The notes beneath the pieces were generated by a model that was not told where the DNA came from, did no database searches, and worked only from the letters and a program-made list of their open reading frames with translations. From Flaveria trinervia (Eukaryota; Streptophyta; Magnoliopsida; Asterales; Asteraceae): a stretch of 64,000 bases of DNA. Every line of letters starts with the position of its first letter. The first letter of the stretch is position 1. This document shows, one piece after another, positions 56,965 through 64,000 of the stretch. Location of the stretch: positions 32,662,465 through 32,726,464 of the forward strand of contig CM046454.1 in NCBI GenBank assembly GCA_025506515.1, in the 5' to 3' direction. A program made the translations under genes and the position numbers.

Positions 56965-59900
56965 TCAAATCAGGTTATTTTTGATGAATTTACCAATTTT
57001 ATTCTGAAAATTATTTGATTTATTTTTGTGAACATTCATACCGTTTGATTGATTATCTTTTGAAATGTATTGATGACTAACAATTTTATTATTCATCCTT
57101 ACAGGTCTTGGTATTAAGTGTTCGTGCATGTTATGTTTTGAGCTCATATAATTGTTCTTAGGAAAAGATCTCAAACCTACATTAGGTTGATTAATGTCTC
57201 TTTGAAATCTATTAGTTTGATTTCTCAAATACTGTGGATTAGCAAATCCTTGCTCATGTTTGGTTTTACAAAGTTTCTAGTGGGAGATCTATTTCTAAAG
57301 TAAGAATTTGCAGTGTTGTGAGTCTTTTCATCATAATAAGTACAATATTTGTTATAATAGCAATCTGCTGTTGAATGATTTCTCATGTCACATATGTGAC
57401 AGCACTTGTTGAAGTAGCACTCAGCAGTATTGTGATTTTTCATATCACAAATTTCACAGTACTTATGTGGAGTTAAAAACAACTTTTTGTTAACTTTTGA
57501 CAATGAAATAATGTTTGATTTTGGTGTCATATAGTTAAACTGTTGTCTTTCATTTTTCATAGTTTGATTTTGTGTTAGATTATTGTTCATTTGTTTACCA
57601 TGAACTTCCTTCTTGAATGTATTAGAAACAAACCTTTTTGATACAGCGGAAGTCTTTGAATCTGAACTAGATTTCAGATCAGAGTTTGATTTGTTCATAA
57701 TATTTGCTTTATTATTTGGAAGAGAATTCATATTTAACATACCTGTAGACACAAATTTAATTGGTTTTAGTTTTGATGTTTGATTTGTTGCTTGAATCAA
57801 GTTTTCTAAACTTTTGTTTTGTTCAGATGTTGCTTTTGCAGATTTCTTTCTTCTTCTTTGGTTCTTTGATTTAGAAGAACTTGGTTTATGTTCAGATTGA
57901 ACATCATCAGAAGAAGATTCCTTTTCTGATTGTAATTGTTTCATATTGATGGTGTTTGAATCTTCTGATGTTCCTATCTGTTGTTTTTCCTTGTTTTGAA
58001 CTCTGACTTCTTCTATTACATTATGAATTTGATCAGAAGATATATTTTGTTTTGGTTCATATGATTTTATTTTGATTGGATGACCATTTTTGATTTTTTC
58101 TTCATCTTTTTCAACAAACACTTGAACATTTTCTTTTTCTTTTTTTGCATTCTTCTTTTTGATCTGGAAGACTTTAAGCTTTGCTTTATTTTCAGGTGAA
58201 TGATCATGAGTATTGAAGTTCTCTGGTAGTGTGTTTGTGATAGATTCAAGCATAGGTTCATTAGTGAAACCTAATCCTGCCTTTTGTTTATCTTTTCATT
58301 CACTGATTAGTTTTTCTACTATCATTTTTGAACTCTTTACTTTTGCCAGATCAACTTGAGTAGCAGCATGTGCTATTTTCTCTTGTTCAAGATTCTTAGT
58401 CATCTCTTCTAATTGTTTTGTAACAATTTCTAAATCTTTGAGTGTTTTGTTCCATGAATTTTGAAGAGAGATAATCTTTTGATGTGCAGTTTTATGATGA
58501 GATTTAAGTTGGTTATGCATAGATTCCTCTTGTTTTAGCTTTTCACACATTTTGAATGAATAGTTTCTGTAGTGTTCAACATGTTCAAAGCATGATTTGG
58601 TGCAAAGCTTTTCTCATACTTCTGATGGTATTTCAGGAAATTTTGGAACTGTGGTTTCAGATGTTGAATTAGAAGAGTTAAACTTTGGTTGATCAGACTG
58701 AACCATTAGAGCTACTTCCTCTGTATCCTCTTTAGGATCAGACTTGTCACTCTAATCATAGTTATCTTCCTCTTCATCACTTTCCACTTTTGGGTCACTG
58801 TTTTCTGACCAATCTTCTTCTTGAATGTCTGTGATAAGATATAAACTTGATGTTAATTCATTTGTAAATTGATCTACATATGCACTCCAATCATATCCAT
58901 CTTTTATATTGACTACTAATGCTTTCTTTGTTTCATCAGATGATTTGGTTTCATCTTAAAGTTCTGGCATAAGAAGACTTTGATAAGGCCTTTGAAAAGT
59001 CTTCTGAGCTTGTTGAAACCTTTGATTATTTGAGCTTGTTTGAGCATTTCCTCCATTATTCCTTGGAGCTTTGCATTCTCTTGAGAAGTGTCCATAGCTG
59101 TTGCAGTTAAAACATCTAGCTTTTGACTTATCAAATCCAACAGTCTTGTTTGCACTAGGCTTGTATCTCTTGTTGACATAAGAATGTTTTTGAGTCCTGT
59201 AGGCAATCATCAGCAGCTGCCAGTTCAGGTCCATCTCTTCAACATCTTCAGGATCCATCTCAAATAAATCATGCAAAACAAAATCTAGTTGAGTTAAATG
59301 ACTACTTTGATGTGTTTGAAAGCTGGTCATAAAAGCAATAAGTGCAGTTTTAGACTCTTCATCCTCTAATAGGATGTTAATCACATCTTTAACTTTGCTA
59401 GATTTAGCAAAGTTAGATGATGAAGAAGTCTCTGTCTGAATATTTGATGATTGGGACTGTGGTTTAGGAGGAGATTGAGAATGAGATTGAGAATGAGACT
59501 GAGTTGTATATGAAGGTGCACTGGTAAATGATGAGTTAGTGAAAAATCCTGCTCTAACAAACAGATCTCCTTCTTCTTCAGGACTTTTTTCACTCTTTGC
59601 CATGAATGCATTTTCTGTGGTGGTTGCAGGAGAAGCAACAAACTGATATTGAGACATTGACGCTGCTCTATCATTGTTCCTTGAGCTTTCGTCAATCTCC
59701 ACTAATTCTATTTTTGCAATAAGAAGATCAAGATCCATTGGAAACCTCTCAGTATGCTTTAGTAGAGTTACAGTTTGTTTCCATGATGATGGTAAAGCAT
59801 TGAGTAGTCTGAGATTTAAATCTTCAAGATCAGGATTGATACCGGCTGTTGACATCTCAGTTATGAGTTGAACAAATCTGTTCATCATCTGATTTATTGT

Positions 59901-60344
59901 CTCTCCAGACAAATGTTGAAACAATTCTAATTGTCTTTTCAGCTTTTGTTTCTTTAGATTTTGAATCTCCTTACCTCCTTAACAAATGATCTTCAATGCT
60001 TTATATAGTGTATATCTAGTTTGATATGCATCAAGCCTTGTAAGAACTTCCAAAGGTAGTCCTTTACACATCAATGAATAGGCTTTAATATTATTCTTAA
60101 CTCTTTTCAGATCATCTCCTTGAACATCATCTTCTGGATAAGGTTCTGGAGAATCTTTAGTATACACAAATCCTCTGTCTGGTCCATCAGTTGTTATAGG
60201 AATGTATGGTCCTTTTTCTATAGATTTCCAGATATTAGTGTCAATGGAATTAAAGTGTTGTTTTAGTCTAAGAGACCAATTTTTAAAATCAGCTCTATTT
60301 TTAAGTTTTGGAACTCTGTTTTCAGAATCTTCTGACTTTACCAT
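56965..60344 (-). pseudogene. Gag relic of B, long, with several zinc-knuckle motifs
   Basis: ATG 60344 (MVKSEDSENRVPKLKNRADF). N-terminal domain with NWSLRLKQHFNSID and WKSIEKGPY; UBN2-like part from 59924 (MFQHLSGETINQMMNRFVQL). The knuckle CFNCNSYGHFSREC lies near 59110. An acidic region, a coiled-coil-like stretch 58550-58296 (MCEKLKQEESMHNQLKSHHK) and a basic Ser/Lys-rich region follow. Three consecutive knuckle-like units lie at about 57460-57290: CEICDMKNHNTAEC, CHICDMRNHSTADC and the degenerate CTYYDEKTHNTANS. Only a handful of stops interrupt it (near 59979, 58956, 58753, 58613, 58297, 57225), so it is the best kept gag in the window. Confidence 0.88.
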
Positions 60345-61224
60345 TCTTATATTTTTGTTGTTTTCTTATATTTTGATTTTTTTTTATTAAAAATTGAAAA
60401 AGTTTTCAAAGAATTTTCTAAAAAAAAAATTCGAAGTATCAAGGTTAAAACGTCTAAACAATATTCAAACGCCTCAGCAATTGATGCGTCTAAGTTGAGA
60501 AACGTCTAAGGGAATGCCTTAGAAAATTTTCCAAAACGTCTAAGTATTAATGCGTCTGGAAGGTTTAAAAACGTCAAAACAGTTATCAAACGCCTGAATA
60601 GTTGTCAAACGCCTAAACAGTTGTCAAGCGTCTAAACAGTTGTCAAGCGTCTAAACAGTTGTCAAACGTCTAAATAGTTATCAAGCGCCTAACAATTATC
60701 AACTCAACAAAGGTGATACGTCTAAGATTCTTCTCTTCAATAGTACTCAAACGACTAACTAAGAACGTCTACACAGTGTTAATGCGTCTAACACTTAGAC
60801 ATTCAGTCAATCTCAGCTCATGCGACACATTCATCATCTTCAAATGAATGTAACAAACTCAAATCTTCTGAATTCTTCAAATGTTGATGAATTCGATTGA
60901 AACTTTTCAATTAGATGAGTTTTATGCCGATAACCTTCTTCTTAGTATCAATTCTTCAATTTCAACAACAAATTCCTCAATTTTGAGAATTTTAGTTCGA
61001 AACTTTAAACCTTTTTCAAACAACAAATTCAACAAATTGGCTTGAATTTGATGAATAGATCTGCTAATTGTGATTCAAATCATGTTTCTCATTATGAAAC
61101 ACAACTGAAATTCACAAATTTTCAATTGAATTGTATCTCAATCATAGATTCAGTGAGATTTTTTATTAGGTTTTCAAGTTCGATGAACTTAAAAAGAAAA
61201 TCAATCACTAACAGCTTACCAACA
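60345..61224 (-). other. 5' leader of B
   Basis: 880 nt between PBS and gag ATG, without a gene. It holds a homopolymer-rich stretch near 60380-60430 and the ACGTC/GCGTCTAA repeats. Confidence 0.75.
60571..60702. repeat. 19-bp tandem array in the B leader
   Basis: Seven units starting at 60571, 60590, 60609, 60628, 60647, 60666 and 60685 (last one divergent); consensus (A/G)CGTCTAAACAGTTGTCAA. Looser copies of ACGTCTAAG extend to 60450 and 60800. The unit resembles the GCGCCTAAATAGTGCCCAT unit of the G LTR in length and core. Confidence 0.92.
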
Positions 61225-61236
61225 GCTCTGATACCA
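61225..61236 (-). other. Primer binding site of B
   Basis: TGGTATCAGAGC on the minus strand, two bases from the LTR. Confidence 0.9.
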
Positions 61237-61238
61237 TT

Positions 61239-61523
61239 TGATAGGATCAAATGAACAAATCTGTGATGATTTGTAACACAATTCAATGAAATTCACACAA
61301 AGTAATTAAATCAAAACAAGATATCAATAAAATTCAAGTTTTCATTAATATCAAGCTAAGACAATTACAAGTATGAAAGCAGATTCGAATATCTTGTGTA
61401 TTCGTTACTATCTACCTGCAAATCTAAGCTATTTATACTGAAAACAAAAAGTAAAGGAACTAAAAAATTACACAAATAGTCCCTATACTATTACAAACTA
61501 TCAAAAGAGAAATAAAGACAACA
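61239..61523 (-). repeat. 5' LTR of B (285 bp)
   Basis: Minus strand starts TGTTGTCTTTATTTC and ends GATCCTATCA, with TG...CA termini. TATA box TATAAATAG at about 61429-61437 (minus). No second copy exists in the window. Confidence 0.85.
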
Positions 61524-63102
61524 TGTTAATCTTTCTTAGAGCACTTAACAGACTTAGTCATCACAGTCTTCTTTTTCTCCTCAGTAGGATAGTGGCCTTT
61601 CTTGGAATCCTCCTCGTCACTCTTCTAAGAGGAATTCTTCACTATCTCCTCTTCATCCTCTTCACTTATAGGATCTATGAGAGGAAGATCATCTTCACAA
61701 GTTCCACACCTAGGAGATCTTACAGACAAGATTGTGTGCGGAGGAGCTATCTCATTGGATCCTAGTCCCTGCCTGTTTTGATAGCACACTTTGTTGTGCA
61801 GGGATGAGGATATCATGTTCTTGAAGGTACTCTTTTCTGCCCTGGCTTTGCTAAACACAAGCTCAGTCTGGCACTCATTTAACTTGGTTATAAGATCTTC
61901 GATTTGAGTCCTAAAATATGTGTGTTCATGTTTTAGAACTGAAATGGTTTTCTCAAGGTCCTCTATCTTCAGTTTATAATCATTTTCAGACTTTCAAAAA
62001 TTAGATTTTAAAATATTTAAGGACTCAAGGTCAGATCTTATCTTCAGGTTATAGGACCTGTATCTATTAACTTTAGCAATGTATTCAGGAGTGCAGAGAT
62101 GTTCCAATACCTTGGCTTCCTCATGATCTGCCATCAATGCTTGGTTAGGAGAAGCATCTGTGAGTGAGAAGAGCCATTTGCTGGACTATTTCAATGTATT
62201 CCAGATCATCTGGATGAATACAGTCCAGGTCTTCAAGAGTGAAAAGAGAGTTGCCACATCTTTCATCAGAAGACACCAAAGCTTGAGAAGAGCTTGTCTT
62301 TTGGAATGGGCTTCCTTGAGTGTAGTTCTCTCTTGGTGTCTCTAGGACGGTGATGAAAGGACCCTTTAGTGAGAAGAGCCATTTGCTGGACTATTTCAAT
62401 GTATTCCGAACCCATTTGATTGTTGGAGTTGCCAGATGAACCTTGCATGTTCATCTCCATCTGGTAGCCACTGAGAATCCCATATAACTCTGTCAGAGTA
62501 AGAGTTTTGAGATTTTCAGTTCACTTGATCACCACACAATAGTGTGTCCATTGTCTAGGAAGTGAGGACATGAACTTCCTTACAATGTATCTGTTCTAAA
62601 GAGAAACTCCTCCATCCACTAGGGTATCCACAATCTCAACAGACCTGAAGTACTGCTAAGTCATCATTTCACCTGTTTTGAATGTGAAGTTTTCAAACTG
62701 CTGCTTCAGGAGATCCTTCTTGTTCTCCTTGGCTTCCGAGGAACCCTCATACATTAGCTTGAGTGCATCCCACAACTGCTTGGTTGTTTTCCACTTCTTG
62801 AAACCTCTGTATACAATGTTTGGAAGGGCAGTTTGAAGGGCTGTCATGGCTTTTCTGTCAATCTCTACTCTCTTATCTTCGTCACAGCAGTTAGCCACAT
62901 CTTTGGGGATCATACCAGCACCAGTAGCAGAAGGGGTGCTAGGTATGAAAGGTCCATTCTCAATAGACTCCCACATTCTTGAATCAAGAGACCTGATGAA
63001 ACCTTCCATTATTAAACACCAGGTGTCAAACTCATCAAGAGTGGTTAGTGGGGACTTGTTTATAATTCCAGTTTCCATATCATTCTTGGAAATGGCTACC
63101 AT
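61524..63102 (-). pseudogene. Gag relic of E
   Basis: ATG 63102 (MVAISKNDMETGIINKSPLT), open for 148 codons with FDTWCLIMEGFIRSLDSRMW, GPFIPSTPS and NIVYRGFKKWKTTKQLWDAL, then a TAG at 62656. UBN2-like FMSSLPRQWTHYCVVIK near 62560 and LTLTELYGILSGYQMEMN near 62480 follow with stops. A 40-bp repeat lies inside (62163-62202, 62368-62407). The C-terminal part is a coiled-coil-like region ending SKARAEKSTFKNMISSSLHN and EIAPPHTI near 61740. Zinc knuckle and protease are absent, cut by B and the deletion at 32885. Confidence 0.85.
62163..62407. repeat. 40-bp direct repeat within gag of E
   Basis: 62163-62202 and 62368-62407 are identical (AGTGAGAAGAGCCATTTGCT onward to TATTCC) and flank 165 bp. 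Confidence 0.9.
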
Positions 63103-63172
63103 TTGAAAAGTTTAGTATTTGTGTGTGTGAGGGATCTTAAGATGGTGAGATCTTATATCAAGAGCCTGAAAA

Positions 63173-63184
63173 GCTTTGATACCA
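63173..63184 (-). other. Primer binding site of E (variant)
   Basis: TGGTATCAAAGC on the minus strand, one change from the usual site, two bases from the LTR. The leader to gag is only about 70 nt. Confidence 0.8.
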
Positions 63185-63186
63185 AA

Positions 63187-64000
63187 TGCAGGATCGTTGA
63201 AGGGGTCAGTTACAACACAAACACAAAGAGGAGATTAACTAAACTTAATCAAACAGTAAACTGGATTAACCAAGGTAAGACACTAAGAACACAAGTAATG
63301 TAAGAGACAGAACACAAAGAACACAAGTATATGGTTTTCAAGAATGCAGTGTATTGCTTTCTCTATGCTCTATTACAAGTGTTACAAAGCATAATTCAAA
63401 GATACAAGAACATGAGACACTTATACAACATCCTACAGCCGGCTATACTTTGAAAGCCAGCTGGATACAATTGACTAGACATAAAACAAAATCAGTTGTA
63501 GAATCAAAAGGCAGATTGCCTTTTGACTAGGGACTATGACATGCCATAGCTCACATCCTTATATATTACAAAAAGGATAAAGTACATGAAGTAGAAAGTT
63601 TACACACTCAAGACCTCAATGTACAGTTACCAAAAGCATGGACCTTTTCACCAACTCATGTAAGTTGGTGACCTTACAGAGGTGCAGCGGAAAGGTTTCC
63701 AGCTTTATAGAAAAGTACATCAGATAAAGCATGTGTTAAAAGTCTTGGGAGGAAATCTGTCTTCATAAATTGAAGCTTCGGATGACTTTGTCTCTGAGGC
63801 TTCGGAAGACTTCATATATGGCTTGAGAAGATATTGGTCTTGGCTTTAGAAGATTTCACACTTAGAATATTTTTGTTGCATGTGTGAAACTTCCTAAGCA
63901 TTCTTCTTCATAGTACTTATGCAACATGCACAATAGACATTGGATGTTTTGGTTGCATCAGCCTCTTCATTAATCTCTACACATTTTCATTAGATAATTT
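63187..64000 (-). repeat. 5' LTR of E, partial (at least 814 bp)
   Basis: Ends ...CGATCCTGCA on the minus strand next to the PBS; its start is beyond the window. TATA-like TATATAAGG on the minus strand near 63559-63567. GCTTCGGAAG and GCTTCGGATG words occur near 63775-63810. Confidence 0.8.

Larger units (their letters stand above)
56228..61523 (-). mobile_element. Element B, right part: 5' portion of a copia element
   Basis: From the right: 5' LTR 61523-61239, PBS, leader with a 19-bp array, gag 60344-56965, protease and start of the integrase region down to 56228, where A begins. Flanked on the right by TGTTA (61524-61528) in gag of E; the matching left flank is lost. Confidence 0.88.
61524..64000 (-). 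mobile_element. Element E, right part: gag, PBS and 5' LTR of a copia element
   Basis: Minus-strand gag relic (to 63102), short leader, PBS and an LTR running off the window. B interrupts gag at 61523. It is assigned to the same element as 12325-18409 because strand and gene order fit and because the LTR shares CTTCGGAAG words with the pol-ORF3 spacer there. Direct proof (3' LTR) is outside the window. Confidence 0.7.

Noticed and set aside
60571..60702. CRISPR-like regular repeats
   Set aside because: Head-to-tail 19-bp units without unique spacers, in a retrotransposon leader of a plant genome.

Overview
The window is plant nuclear DNA made entirely of LTR retrotransposons. I see no host gene, tRNA, rRNA or CRISPR array. 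Evidence for a plant: copia and gypsy polyprotein relics, plant initiator-Met-type primer binding sites, AT-rich DNA, and a long third ORF downstream of copia pol. I know ORF3 proteins with this N-terminal pattern (..NPTIY..., FW..., ...TP..IR..L.LDD, ...GYE.(D/N)LS) best from Asteraceae genomes, so a daisy-family plant is likely but not proven.

Layout, with elements lettered. F (1-2424, minus) is the 5' end of a copia element: broken gag, PBS and 5' LTR; the rest lies left of the window. F sits inside the first LTR of G (2425-12324, plus), a Ty3/gypsy element whose LTR-leader-gag segment is tandemly duplicated (2943-6530 and 6531-10085) and whose pol is almost all lost; its 3' LTR is 10600-12324. 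E (12325-18409 and 61524-64000, minus) is a copia element of which ORF3, RNase H, RT and the integrase end lie on the left and gag, PBS and 5' LTR on the right. E is probably the outermost element of the nest. D (18410-32885, plus) is a nearly complete copia element (LTR, gag, pol, ORF3, truncated LTR) inserted in the integrase region of E. H (27584-30029) is a non-coding, non-autonomous LTR element inserted in ORF3 of D. B (32886-37146 and 56228-61523, minus) is a third copia lineage with a short 285-bp LTR and a gag with zinc-knuckle-like motifs. A (37147-56227, minus), a relative of D and F, is inserted in pol of B and carries a 6.68-kb internal tandem duplication covering RNase H to 5' LTR.

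How the parts work: in each copia element an LTR promoter drives a Gag-Pol transcript (PR, INT, RT, RNase H), primed at a TGGTATCAGAGC-type PBS. A, D and E add ORF3 of roughly 1,100 codons after pol, behind a 0.6-0.9 kb spacer rich in the same short words as the LTR of that lineage. All coding regions are interrupted, so everything is annotated as relics. Many differences between the duplicated copies are one-base changes in homopolymer runs, so some frameshifts may be sequencing errors.

Most interesting points: the ORF3 gene with its LTR-like spacer; two amber codons at the same positions in gag of A and D; an empty-site/filled-site pair for A inside B; one deletion that explains both truncated ends at 32885/32886; palindromic TATA regions with a compensatory change; and related 19-bp CpG-bearing repeats in unrelated elements.
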